A stretch of DNA of 64,000 bases from Actinosynnema sp. ALI-1.44 (GTDB lineage: Bacteria > Actinomycetota > Actinomycetes > Mycobacteriales > Pseudonocardiaceae): the NCBI RefSeq assembly GCF_001984155.1, contig NZ_MTQO01000051.1, positions 496,001 to 560,000 on the forward strand, in the 5' to 3' direction. The notes under the pieces were generated by a model. That model worked only from the letters and a program-made list of their open reading frames with translations, did no database searches and was not told the DNA's origin. Shown here piece by piece: positions 1-8,124 of the stretch. A program made the position numbers and the translations under genes. How positions within the stretch are numbered: the stretch's first letter is position 1; each line of letters begins with the position of its first letter.

Positions 1-73
1 GGCGTGGGTCGATGAGGCGTTCGAGGTCGGCGAGGGAATCGGCAGCTGAGCGGATCACTCCATAAGAGACAGT

Positions 74-748
74 CTAGTAAGGACGCAAAGGCGGGTCGCG
101 CAGGTAGCCCGTGTGGTGCTCGAAGGCCACGCGCGCAGTTTCCTGATCGGGTTCAACGTCGTCGCAGGTCACCCTGATCCACACCGCGTGCTCGCGTGAA
201 TCACCGCGGAGGAACGGGGTTTCGCCTACGAGGTACAGGGATGCGGGCGGCGCTTGCCGAGATGCTCCAACTGGATGGCCTCTCCGAGTTCGGCCAGTCG
301 CTGGCGCATCGGCTCGGATCCGGCGATTTCCCTGCTGCGGGCGTAGAAGCGTTGTCGCCATGAACCACGGACTGGTGGTTCTTCGAGAGCGATCGTCAAG
401 TCGAACTGAGCCAGGACGTACTCGACGGTGGCGATCTCGATATCGTCCAGACCGCGCCATGGTCCGTCCAGCTGTGCGAGCCGCTCCGCATCGCTGCTCG
501 TGGTGCCAGGCCGGTCCTCGGCGTCGATCTCCGCGCGCTTGACCGAGGTCCGCAGCACCTCGGGATGGATCCCGAGCTGCTCGGTGTACACCGAGGCGAT
601 GCTCGTGACATGGGCGGCTGTTTCCGCTACGGACCGGGCGCCGACTGCGGTCGCGCACCGAGGATAACAGGTTCTCAAACTGAGTACCGGTTCGCTGAAG
701 CGACTCCCGCACGTCCCGGCAGCGCTCCGACGTGATGCAGATGGTCAC
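74..748 (-). pseudogene. Frameshifted relic of a mycothiol-dependent maleylpyruvate isomerase (MDMPI)/DinB-like protein
   Basis: No single frame encodes a whole protein, but three stretches read on the minus strand join into one plausible product of about 220 residues. The N-terminal part (748 to about 670) is in one frame. The middle (about 675 to 235) is in a second frame and carries the typical MDMPI N-terminal pattern SVAETAAHV followed by a VYTEQLG-like helix. The C-terminal part (about 230 to 74) returns to the first frame. Two compensating indels, near 670 and near 235, would explain this. I read it as a decayed gene at the cluster edge; a sequencing error is the alternative. Family members use mycothiol or bind metal through histidines. 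No function in the pathway is implied. Confidence 0.4.
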
Positions 749-992
749 GGTCGAGAATGCTGCAGGAAAATTAATCGATGGAGCACACGTTGCACGGCTG
801 CCCTGGGTTTATCCGATGTTTGGGTCAAGCGGTGGCTTCCTGAGTGTTCACTGGTGTTATCAGGACCAGCTTCGGTGAGGGGTGGTCGTCGTCTCAGTAT
901 GAGGACGTTCAGCCATCCACACCGCTAGCGTTTATAGTACTGCCAGGCCGCGTTCGAACTGACGCGACGTGGAGTGTGATGGAGTGCCTGCC
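749..992. promoter_or_regulatory. Intergenic region upstream of the HxlR regulator
   Basis: This 244-base gap separates the relic from the regulator. Near 930-941 there is a short AT-rich patch (TTTATAGTAC) in otherwise GC-rich DNA, where a promoter or an autoregulatory site could lie. No clear -35/-10 pair or strong inverted repeat is visible. Confidence 0.3.
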
Positions 993-1688
993 ATGACGAC
1001 GAGGCGCAGCTATAACCAGTACTGCGGACTCGCTTCGGCGCTGAACGTGCTGGGCGAACGCTGGACGTTGCTGATCATCCGCGAGTTGCTGATGGGTCCG
1101 AGGCGCTACAGCGAACTGCTGTCCGACCTGCCTGGACTCGGCACCAACCTGCTGTCGGAACGGCTGAAGTTCCTCGTGGAGAACGAGGTGGTTCGCCAAA
1201 CTGACGTGCAGGGCACCGGATTCCGGCTGTCCTATGAGCTCACCGAGACGGGACTGAGGTTGCGGCCTGCCGTGCTCAGCCTGGCCAGGTGGGGAATGGA
1301 GTTCGTCGACGAGGTGGCCGAGACGGATGTCGTTCGCGCGCACTGGGGATTCCTGGCGGTCGAGGCGATGATCGACACCGCCAGAGTGGGCGCGGTGGGC
1401 GAATCGTACGAATTTCGCGTAGAGGGCGAAATTTTCCATATCGACGTCGCCGACGGCAAAGCGAGGGCGGTCAAGGGTCCGGCCAGCAACCCGGCCATGG
1501 TCGCGGTCACCGACGCCACCACGTTCGTGCGCATCGGTTCCGGCAGGCTGACGCCCCTCGCCGCGATGGTGACCGGGAAGCTCAGTCTCGAAGGCGGTAT
1601 CGACGCCGTGCTGCGCTGCTGCGAGCTGCTGGGCCTGGAAGCCGGTCCAGCGCAGACCGCCGCCGCGGGAGTCGCGCACCGGGTCTGA
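993..1688 (+). CDS. HxlR-family transcriptional regulator with C-terminal SCP2-like domain
   Basis: This predicted cytoplasmic DNA-binding regulator has 231 residues. Residues ~8-100 form an HxlR winged helix, with the family signature of a Cys near the N-terminus (NQYCGLASAL), then LGERWTLLIIREL and a GTNLLSERLK recognition helix. The C-terminal ~100 residues resemble the SCP2 sterol-carrier fold that many actinobacterial HxlR proteins carry as a likely ligand pocket. I chose the ATG at 993 because GGAG lies 8 bases upstream; a GTG at 969 is an alternative. It stands alone, 112 bases before the sulfur operon on the same strand. It is a candidate for binding the AT-rich operator-like sites found before most operons in the window (inference). 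Confidence 0.85.
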   Translation: MTTRRSYNQYCGLASALNVLGERWTLLIIRELLMGPRRYSELLSDLPGLGTNLLSERLKFLVENEVVRQTDVQGTGFRLSYELTETGLRLRPAVLSLARWGMEFVDEVAETDVVRAHWGFLAVEAMIDTARVGAVGESYEFRVEGEIFHIDVADGKARAVKGPASNPAMVAVTDATTFVRIGSGRLTPLAAMVTGKLSLEGGIDAVLRCCELLGLEAGPAQTAAAGVAHRV

Positions 1689-1710
1689 GCGCTCGCTGCG
1701 CGTGGTTGCC

Positions 1711-1731
1711 GCTTTAATTTTAAGTGGTAAC
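1711..1731 (+). promoter_or_regulatory. AT-rich operator/promoter element before the sulfur operon
   Basis: An island of low GC (GCTTTAATTTTAAG followed by TGGTAAC) sits 70 bases before the first gene of the sulfur operon. It matches the element at 11710-11730 at 15 of 21 positions without gaps, which is unlikely by chance in DNA of this composition. It may be a pathway-regulator site, a -10 region or both. Confidence 0.5.
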
Positions 1732-1800
1732 CTGAGTCCGGTGGTCGACGATCCAACTCGGGTCGCGACGGGGGAGTCCGCATGCGACGGCAGGAGCGGA

Positions 1801-2595
1801 ATGGTGTCGGGCACAGGCTTCACGGCAGCGAAACTGCGGGATGTGGCTCGCGACTACATCCGGACATCCGGCCTTGACCAGCATGACTTCGACGTCGCGG
1901 AGGGCAGTGGGCTTTTCCTTCTCGACGAAGGTTTCTGTCGTGATGTGGCAGCCGTCTTCGACGCGGCCCCGCTGCTCGACTTCGACACCGAACTCGCCGA
2001 ACAGTACCTTATTTTCAAGTCAGAGAACCTGCGGCAGCTGGCGGCCCTGACCGAGGCGGGGCTGCGCGTGCGACCGTGGCGGCAGCCAGGTCAGCCTTAC
2101 GCGACCTCGCGTGAGCTGCGCGAAAGTGTTTTGCACACTGGCACGTTGTACGTGTACATGACGATGTCGGGGCACGGTCCTGGCGAGGTCACCGGGTTCC
2201 ACCCGTTGCGCGCGCCATCGGGCGTCCGGGCCGACGGCGTCGATTTCACCCACAACGACGTGTTCCGCGCGGTGCACGACGTCTTCGGGCACGTGGCGGA
2301 AGACGTGGACTTCGGTCCGCGCGGCGAGTTCATCGCGACCAAGAGCCATCTGCGGATGTACCCCGACGAAGTGCTGCCAGTGCTGTTCACCGAGCAGATC
2401 GGTCAGATCTGCTGGTTCTTCTTCGGCCCGCACCTGGCCGACAGCACCGGGCGGCTGCCGAGGCCGGGCGAGCCAGGCTACCTCCCACCGGCCAGGCGCC
2501 CGTACCCGCCGCAGAAGGTTTTCCCTTATCCCGTCGGGATTCTCAGCCGGTTCCGGGAACTGGTCGGCCATCAACCTGCAAGGAGTCCGGAATGA
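1801..2595 (+). CDS. Putative non-heme iron hydroxylase with an aromatic-amino-acid-hydroxylase-like metal motif
   Basis: This 264-residue protein has no signal peptide. A central motif VHDVFGHV (His159, His164), followed by FTEQIGQ (Glu198), mirrors the HDxxGH...E facial triad of pterin-dependent aromatic amino acid hydroxylases (phenylalanine hydroxylase: two His four residues apart, Glu ~40 residues later). The rest is only loosely similar, so the substrate is unknown. I chose the ATG at 1801 because AGGAG lies just upstream; an in-frame GTG exists at 1741. It opens a five-gene run, and its stop overlaps the start of the cysteine-desulfurase-like gene, so it should act in the same pathway. 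An oxidative step on a sulfur-bearing or aromatic intermediate is my inference. It could instead be a divergent metalloprotein without hydroxylase activity. Confidence 0.55.
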   Translation: MVSGTGFTAAKLRDVARDYIRTSGLDQHDFDVAEGSGLFLLDEGFCRDVAAVFDAAPLLDFDTELAEQYLIFKSENLRQLAALTEAGLRVRPWRQPGQPYATSRELRESVLHTGTLYVYMTMSGHGPGEVTGFHPLRAPSGVRADGVDFTHNDVFRAVHDVFGHVAEDVDFGPRGEFIATKSHLRMYPDEVLPVLFTEQIGQICWFFFGPHLADSTGRLPRPGEPGYLPPARRPYPPQKVFPYPVGILSRFRELVGHQPARSPE

Positions 2596-3878
2596 CTGAT
2601 GTGGCACCGGCACGGGATCACACCGAGGTGCTGCCCAGGTCGGTCAGGCACGACTTCCCCATCCTGCGGCAGACCTTCAACGGGTACCCGCTGACCTATC
2701 TGGACAACGCGGCGACGACGCAGAAGCCCCAGGCGGTTCTGGACGCCATCACCGACTACTACGCGACGGCCAACAGCAACGTCGGTCGTGGCTACTACCA
2801 GCTGAGCATGCGCTCGACGGATCGCTACGAGCAGGCGCGCGCAGTGGTCCAGCGGGCCGTCAACGCCGAGCACCCCGACGAGATCGTGTTCACCGCCGGC
2901 ACGACAGCCGCGGTGAACCTGCTCGCCGACACGTTCGGCCGCAAGCATGTCGGCTGCGGGGACGAGGTCGTCGTCACCGGCATGGAGCACAACTCGAACA
3001 CGCTGCCGTGGCGAAGGCTGGCCGAGCAGTCCGGCGCGCGGCTCGTCGTCGTTCCGGTGTCCGAGAACGGCTCCGTGGACATCGACACCTTCACGTCGGT
3101 CCTGGGCCCGCGTGTGCGGCTCGTGGCGGTGAGCCACGTTTCGAACGTGCTCGGCACGGTCAACCCGGTCCGGGAGATGATCGCCGAGGCGCATCGCCGG
3201 GACGTTCGCGTGGTCGTGGACGGCGCCCAGGCGATCGCGCACCGCACGGTCGACGTGCGTGATCTCGACGCGGACTTCTACTGCTTCTCCGGGCACAAGG
3301 TGTACGGCCCGCTGGGCGTCGGCGTGCTGTACGGCAAACGGGAAATACTCGCCGAGCTGCCGCCGTACCAGGTGGGCGGCGGAACCGTGAAAGGCGTGAC
3401 CTTCACGGCGCCCGTGTCCTACGTCCCGACGCCCGCCCGGCTGGAAGCGGGCACGCCGCACATGGCGGGCGCTGTCGGGCTCGCGGCCGCGCTGCGGTAC
3501 CTCGACGGGCTCGGCCGTGACGCGGTCAGCGCACATCAGGAAATGCTCGTCCGGCAGGCAGTCGACGCGTTGAACACGCTCGACGGCGTGCGGGTGGTCG
3601 GTGACCCGGCCAGTGCGCCCAACGGGATCGTGTCCTTCGTCGTCGACGGCATCCATCCGTACGACGTCGGCGGTCACCTGGACCAGCACGGCATCGCGGT
3701 GCGCAGCGGTGTGCACTGCGCGTCGACCTTCCTGGACAGCATGGACCTGGTCGGCACGGTCCGGATGTCGTTCGCCGTCTACAACACCTCCGACGAGATC
3801 GAACTGGTCCGGCGCGCCCTGGAGACGCTGCGCCCCGGACCATGGACCAAGGATCGGCCGACCACGCGGTTCCTCTGA
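2592..3878 (+). CDS. Cysteine desulfurase / selenocysteine lyase-like PLP enzyme (SufS/CsdA type, class V)
   Basis: This 428-residue fold-type I PLP enzyme is of normal length for SufS. It shows YLDNAATTQKP near residue 36, a cofactor His in GMEHNSN (133), the Schiff-base lysine in SGHKVYGP (Lys236) and the reactive cysteine in SGVHCAS (Cys376), so desulfurase chemistry looks intact. Known members remove sulfur from cysteine as an enzyme persulfide; related enzymes cleave C-S bonds of cysteine conjugates. Its start overlaps the stop of the hydroxylase-like gene by four bases, and a methyltransferase follows after 19 bases. No SufB/C/D/U partner is present, so Fe-S assembly is unlikely. In this context it is a strong candidate for delivering sulfane sulfur to an enediyne polysulfide trigger (inference). 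Confidence 0.85.
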   Translation: MTDVAPARDHTEVLPRSVRHDFPILRQTFNGYPLTYLDNAATTQKPQAVLDAITDYYATANSNVGRGYYQLSMRSTDRYEQARAVVQRAVNAEHPDEIVFTAGTTAAVNLLADTFGRKHVGCGDEVVVTGMEHNSNTLPWRRLAEQSGARLVVVPVSENGSVDIDTFTSVLGPRVRLVAVSHVSNVLGTVNPVREMIAEAHRRDVRVVVDGAQAIAHRTVDVRDLDADFYCFSGHKVYGPLGVGVLYGKREILAELPPYQVGGGTVKGVTFTAPVSYVPTPARLEAGTPHMAGAVGLAAALRYLDGLGRDAVSAHQEMLVRQAVDALNTLDGVRVVGDPASAPNGIVSFVVDGIHPYDVGGHLDQHGIAVRSGVHCASTFLDSMDLVGTVRMSFAVYNTSDEIELVRRALETLRPGPWTKDRPTTRFL

Positions 3879-3897
3879 TCCGGTAAGGAGTCTCGGC

Positions 3898-4764
3898 ATG
3901 ACCTCGGTGGGCTTCGACCCGGTCGCGTTCAAGAACCAGCAGCGCGGCACGTGGGACGCGATCAGCGCCGGCTGGCAGAGCGAGCAGGCCGCATTTGAGC
4001 GTGGTGCGGCGGCGGCCACAGCGCGGCTGCTGGAACTGGCCGGGATTCGTCAGGGGCACCGGGTGCTCGACGTGGGCACCGGCATCGGCGAACCAGCGTT
4101 GACCGCGGCGGGGTTGACCGGCGCGAGCGGCCAGGTGCTGGGCGTCGACCTGTCGCCGCGGATGATAGAGGCGGCCCGTGCGCGCGGTGCGGGCGTGCCC
4201 GGCCTGGAGTTCCAGGTGGGGGACGTGGACTCGCTCGAGCTGCCCGCTGCCGGGTTCGACGCCGTGCTCAGCAGGTGGGGGCTGATGTTCGCGGTCGACC
4301 GCGTGGCCGCGTTCCGTTCGTTGGGACGGGTTCTGGCGCCCGGTGGCGTCCTGGCAGCGGCGGTGTGGAGCGCGCCCGAGCAGGCGCCGATGATGTCCCT
4401 CGGCTTCCGCGCGTTGGCCGAGCGGCTGGACATGCCACCCCCACCGCCCGGGATGCCGGGGCCGTTCAGCATGTCCGACCCCGAGCAGGTCGCGGGTGAA
4501 CTGGTCGCGGCCGGTTTCACCGAGGTGTCCGTGACCGAGGGGGACTTGAGGTTCCCGTTCCGTTCCGGGGACGAGTACGTGGCCTTCAACAAAGCCGTCA
4601 CGCCACCGTCGATGAAGGCCGCACTGGCGGAGAAGTTCGGCTCGGACGACGACCCGGAGACCTGGGCCGCGGTGCGGTCCGCGACCGAGCCGTACGCCTC
4701 GCCGGACGGCAGCGTGGTGCTCCCGGCCAAGACCCGCTATCTGCGCGCGGTGCGGCCACGATGA
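3898..4764 (+). CDS. Class I SAM-dependent methyltransferase
   Basis: This 288-residue cytosolic methyltransferase has SAM-binding motif I (VLDVGTGIGEP, ~residue 53), an acidic strand-2 end (GVDLS) and a GDVDSLELP motif. The Rossmann core is the ubiE/class-I type. The start is fixed by AAGGAG eight bases upstream. Its stop overlaps the start of the cystathionine-gamma-lyase-like gene (ATGA). Lying between two sulfur-handling PLP enzymes, it may methylate a thiol or persulfide, but O- or N-methylation cannot be excluded from sequence. Confidence 0.75.
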   Translation: MTSVGFDPVAFKNQQRGTWDAISAGWQSEQAAFERGAAAATARLLELAGIRQGHRVLDVGTGIGEPALTAAGLTGASGQVLGVDLSPRMIEAARARGAGVPGLEFQVGDVDSLELPAAGFDAVLSRWGLMFAVDRVAAFRSLGRVLAPGGVLAAAVWSAPEQAPMMSLGFRALAERLDMPPPPPGMPGPFSMSDPEQVAGELVAAGFTEVSVTEGDLRFPFRSGDEYVAFNKAVTPPSMKAALAEKFGSDDDPETWAAVRSATEPYASPDGSVVLPAKTRYLRAVRPR

Positions 4765-5882
4765 GGTTCGACACCAAGCTTGTCCACAGCGGATATGATG
4801 TGACCGCGTCGACCGGCGACGTGGTGCCGCCGATTCACCTGGCGGTCACCTACGACCGGCGGGCTCAGGAACCGGTCGAGTACTTCTACGGCAGGGGTGA
4901 GAATCCGACCAGGCAGGCGCTGGAGACCTGCCTGGCCGCGCTCGAGGACGCGGAGTTCGCCCTGACGTTCGCCAGCGGGCAGGCAGCCGGGGCCGCGGCG
5001 TTGTCCCTGCTCGAACCAGGTGACAGGCTGGTCTGCTCCGACGATGTCTACGGCGGCACGCACATGCTGTTGTCGGAGTACGCCCGCTACGGTGTGAACG
5101 TCGAGTACCTCGATTTGTCCACTCCGGACATCGTGCTGCCCGAAGACGTCCGGATGGTGTGGATCGAAGCGCCGACCAACCCCCTGCTCAAGGTGGCCGA
5201 CATCGCGGCGATCGCCCGCCAGGGGCCCATCGTGCTGGTGGACAACACGTTCGCCAGTCCCGTGCTGCAGCAGCCACTGAGCCTCGGCGCGGACATCACC
5301 CTGTACAGCACGACGAAGTTCATCGCCGGGCACTCCGACGTACTCGGCGGCGCACTGGTGTTCAACGACCCGGCTTGGCAGGCGAGACTGCTCGGATATC
5401 GCACGGCGGTCGGCAGCGTCCCCGGTCCGCTGGACTGCTTCCTGGTTCACCGGGGCCTGAAGACGTTGTCGCTGCGGGTTTTCCGGCAGGTCGCCAACAC
5501 GCGGGCGGTTGTCGAGGCGCTGCGGGACTGCCCGTCGGTCGGGCGTATCCACTATCCGGGGCTCCCCGAGCACCCCGGGCACGCGGTCGCGGCGCGGCAG
5601 ATGTCCGAGCCGGGATCGATCGTGAGCTTCGAGTACCTCGGCGACGTGGCGAAGCTGATGGAACGCGTACGCCTGTTCGCGTGCGCGGTGAGCCTCGGCG
5701 GTGTTCGATCGCTGATCGAGTGTCCCGCCATGATGACCCACCGCCCAGTGCCCCGGCAGACCCGGCTGGCCCTCGGTATCGAGGACAACCTGGTGCGGCT
5801 CTCCCTCGGTATCGAGGATCCGGCGGACCTGGTGGAAGACCTGGTCACGGCAGTCAACGAAGCGGAGCGGCAAGATGGCTGA
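4761..5882 (+). CDS. Cystathionine gamma-synthase/gamma-lyase family PLP enzyme (possibly methionine gamma-lyase type)
   Basis: The 373 residues cover the complete Cys/Met-metabolism PLP fold, somewhat shorter than most members (380-400). Visible are the phosphate-binding YGRGENPT, the Gly-rich ASGQAAGA loop, the PLP-ring aspartate in VDNTFASP and the Schiff-base lysine in YSTTKFIAGHSD (Lys186). Family members make or split C-S bonds of cystathionine, homocysteine or methionine. Calicheamicin biosynthesis uses an enzyme of this family (CalE6), so a role in supplying thiol or methanethiol units for a methyl-polysulfide is a reasonable inference. The start overlaps the methyltransferase stop, and the stop overlaps the homocysteine methyltransferase start by eight bases, so tight translational coupling is expected. 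Confidence 0.8.
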   Translation: MRFDTKLVHSGYDVTASTGDVVPPIHLAVTYDRRAQEPVEYFYGRGENPTRQALETCLAALEDAEFALTFASGQAAGAAALSLLEPGDRLVCSDDVYGGTHMLLSEYARYGVNVEYLDLSTPDIVLPEDVRMVWIEAPTNPLLKVADIAAIARQGPIVLVDNTFASPVLQQPLSLGADITLYSTTKFIAGHSDVLGGALVFNDPAWQARLLGYRTAVGSVPGPLDCFLVHRGLKTLSLRVFRQVANTRAVVEALRDCPSVGRIHYPGLPEHPGHAVAARQMSEPGSIVSFEYLGDVAKLMERVRLFACAVSLGGVRSLIECPAMMTHRPVPRQTRLALGIEDNLVRLSLGIEDPADLVEDLVTAVNEAERQDG

Positions 5883-6780
5883 CTCATCGAACGCACTGGT
5901 CCGGCTGGACGGCGGCCTGGCGACCGAACTCCAGCGCGCGGGCGTGACGCTGCGCGAGCCGTGGTGGACCACGGGTGTGCTGCGTGTGGAGACGGACCGC
6001 CGCCGACTGAGTGACATCCATCAGCGGTACCTCGCGGCAGGCGCGCAGGTGATCACGGCGAACACCTTCCGGACCAACCTCCGGACACTGCGGCAGACCG
6101 ACCTCGACCCGGCCGGACAGGCATGGATGGTGCACGCCGCGATCGGTGTGGCGATGGCCGCCCGCAACCTGGCCGGTACCGGCCGGACACGCATCGTCGC
6201 GTCCGTGGCACCAGTGGAGGACTGCTACCGGCCGGACCTCGTGCCTTCGGACGAGGAACTGCGCGCGGAACACGCGTGGCTCGCGACCGAACTCTCCCGG
6301 TCCGGCGTACAGCACGTGCTGATCGAGACGATGAACACGACTCGCGAGGCACTCATCGCGCTCGAGGAGGCACAGAAGACGGGCATGCGCGCCTGGGTGA
6401 GTTTCGTGTGCGACGACGAGTTCTCCCTGCTGTCGGGCGAATCCCTCGCCGCCGCCGCGACGGCCGTCGAACGCGCCGGGGCGGACGCGGTCCTGGTCAA
6501 CTGCGCCCCGCTCGCCCAGACCGAGGGCAGCATCCGGGTCCTGCGTGACGCGGTGTCGCTTCCCGTTGGTGCGTATCCGAATCTGGAGGACCGCAGCGGA
6601 TCCCCCCGCTGGCAGCACGTGGAACGCGTGTTCCCGGTCGCTGTGGAGCCGCCCGCCTTCGCGGAGACCGCGCACCGCTGGCACACCGAACTCGGCGCCC
6701 GGATCATCGGCGGCTGCTGCGGCTCGACCCCGGACCACATCGCCGCGCTGTCGGCCGCGAACCTGACGAGAGTCGGGTGA
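5875..6780 (+). CDS. Homocysteine S-methyltransferase family protein (MmuM-like)
   Basis: This 301-residue TIM-barrel enzyme keeps the family's zinc ligands: a Cys in VNCAP (Cys210) and the Cys pair in GGCCGSTP (Cys281-282). The N-terminus LDGGLATEL and ITANTFRTN are diagnostic of the pfam02574 family, which transfers methyl groups from S-methylmethionine, SAM or a corrinoid to a thiol. It is the last gene of the sulfur operon and faces the convergent TldE gene 36 bases away. It may recycle homocysteine left by the preceding lyase, or methylate a pathway thiol or hydropersulfide; sequence alone does not decide. Confidence 0.85.
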   Translation: MADSSNALVRLDGGLATELQRAGVTLREPWWTTGVLRVETDRRRLSDIHQRYLAAGAQVITANTFRTNLRTLRQTDLDPAGQAWMVHAAIGVAMAARNLAGTGRTRIVASVAPVEDCYRPDLVPSDEELRAEHAWLATELSRSGVQHVLIETMNTTREALIALEEAQKTGMRAWVSFVCDDEFSLLSGESLAAAATAVERAGADAVLVNCAPLAQTEGSIRVLRDAVSLPVGAYPNLEDRSGSPRWQHVERVFPVAVEPPAFAETAHRWHTELGARIIGGCCGSTPDHIAALSAANLTRVG

Positions 6781-6816
6781 GGGGCCTGGCTGTCGCGATC
6801 GGGGCGTTGGGACAGA

Positions 6817-8124
6817 CTAGGGCACGGCTCCTGCTGGAAGGAGGTGGATGTTCGACACGCGAAGCGGCGGCATCGCGGTCAACACCTCGACATCGCCCCA
6901 CTCGCGGGGCAGCGCGGGCTCGGTCTGTCCCACCTCGGTGATCCTGCCCAACAGCTCGACCGGGCTCTCGTTGAGGCGGAAGTCGTCGACAGCGGCCACG
7001 ACCTCGCCGTCCTCGACGAGGTAGACGCCGTCGCGGGTGGTCCCGGTGAGCAGCAGCCGACGGGGATCGACTTCACGGAGGTACCACAGCGACGTGATCA
7101 CGATGCCGCGCCGGGTCGCGGCGATCATCTCGGACAGCGACCGGTTGCCTGGCCCGGACAGCACGAGGTTGCCGATCTCCGGCGTGACCGGATGGCCGGA
7201 TGTCCGGGCGGTGTGCCGCGTTTGGACGAGCGCCCGCAGGACGCCGTCCGACATCCACTCGGTCGGCGCCAGCGGGAGGCCGGTGTCGAAGACGGACAGC
7301 GTCTCGCCGGACGACCGCGCCACCACGAACGGGGAACAGGACAGCCCAGGGATGGCCGGGTCGCTGCGCAACGTCAACGGAATCGAACTCAGCCGGTCGC
7401 CGAGGGCCAGCGGGGAGTAGCCGTCGAGTGCGGCCCGCATACCCGCCGCGCCGTACAACCGCAGCATCAGATCGGCGACGCAGGAAGGCGCCAGCAGGAC
7501 TTCGTAATCGTCCTCGGGCAACGAGGTCCGGCGACGTGCCCAGCCCAGTCCTCTGTGTACTTGCGAGACCAGGTCCGGCAGCGAATCCGTCGCCCTCGCC
7601 CCCGCCCAGCTGGAGGTTCCGTCAGCATGGGCGACGAGGTCGACGAGGCCCGCCTGCCGAACGTCGCGAAGCCGTGTCCCGGCGGTCGAGCCCACATACG
7701 TGGAGCGCACCGAATGCTCCGCGTAGCCGGACAACTGGCCGCTGGGAGCGGTGAAAGCCTCGGCCAGCTCGGGCAGGAGCGCGTCGAGGACCCGCAGGGA
7801 CGTCTCCGCCGGCGGCGCGTCCCAGTCCGAACTGGCCGAGACGACCAGGGGCGCGGCGTCCTCGGCGGGAGGCACACGGCGCGCGATCCGTTCAGCCGCG
7901 CGAACCAGGTCGCCGGGGTCGGCGATGGCGCCGCTGTGCGAGACGACACCGACAGAGGATCCGGCGATGGCGGCGACGGTCACCCGACGTGACCGGACAG
8001 AGCCGTTCGTCGTCACGCGGTCACGAGCCCACCGGACGTTGAGGGTCGCGATGTCGTCCGCGATCACGACACACGAACCGCTGCTCGCGGCCAGGGCATC
8101 CGCCACGACCGCCTGGACTGTCAC
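6817..8124 (-). CDS. tldE: TldE/PmbA-family metalloprotease-associated subunit
   Basis: This 435-residue protein has the TldD/PmbA fold but no HExxxH motif, which is normal for the TldE partner. TldD and TldE form a heterodimer that degrades unfolded peptides and trims the leader peptide in microcin B17-type maturation. I placed the start at the GTG at 8124, whose GTGA overlaps the TldD stop; a longer reading frame upstream lacks support. The pair is coupled to an upstream DUF885 zinc peptidase. No RiPP precursor or cyclase is visible nearby, so the substrate may be a short peptide or thiol conjugate made by the pathway (inference). Confidence 0.8.
   Translation of the reverse strand: MTVQAVVADALAASSGSCVVIADDIATLNVRWARDRVTTNGSVRSRRVTVAAIAGSSVGVVSHSGAIADPGDLVRAAERIARRVPPAEDAAPLVVSASSDWDAPPAETSLRVLDALLPELAEAFTAPSGQLSGYAEHSVRSTYVGSTAGTRLRDVRQAGLVDLVAHADGTSSWAGARATDSLPDLVSQVHRGLGWARRRTSLPEDDYEVLLAPSCVADLMLRLYGAAGMRAALDGYSPLALGDRLSSIPLTLRSDPAIPGLSCSPFVVARSSGETLSVFDTGLPLAPTEWMSDGVLRALVQTRHTARTSGHPVTPEIGNLVLSGPGNRSLSEMIAATRRGIVITSLWYLREVDPRRLLLTGTTRDGVYLVEDGEVVAAVDDFRLNESPVELLGRITEVGQTEPALPREWGDVEVLTAMPPLRVSNIHLLPAGAVP

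Noticed and set aside
62-72. ATAAGAGACAG equals the last 11 bases of the Tn5 mosaic end used in sequencing libraries.
   Set aside because: Eleven bases is within chance for a 64 kb sequence and the rest of the mosaic end is absent. It is worth remembering if the first 60 bases prove chimeric.
2592-3878. Idea of a SUF iron-sulfur assembly operon.
   Set aside because: SufB, SufC, SufD and SufU are absent; neighbours are methyltransferase and cystathionine-lyase-like genes.
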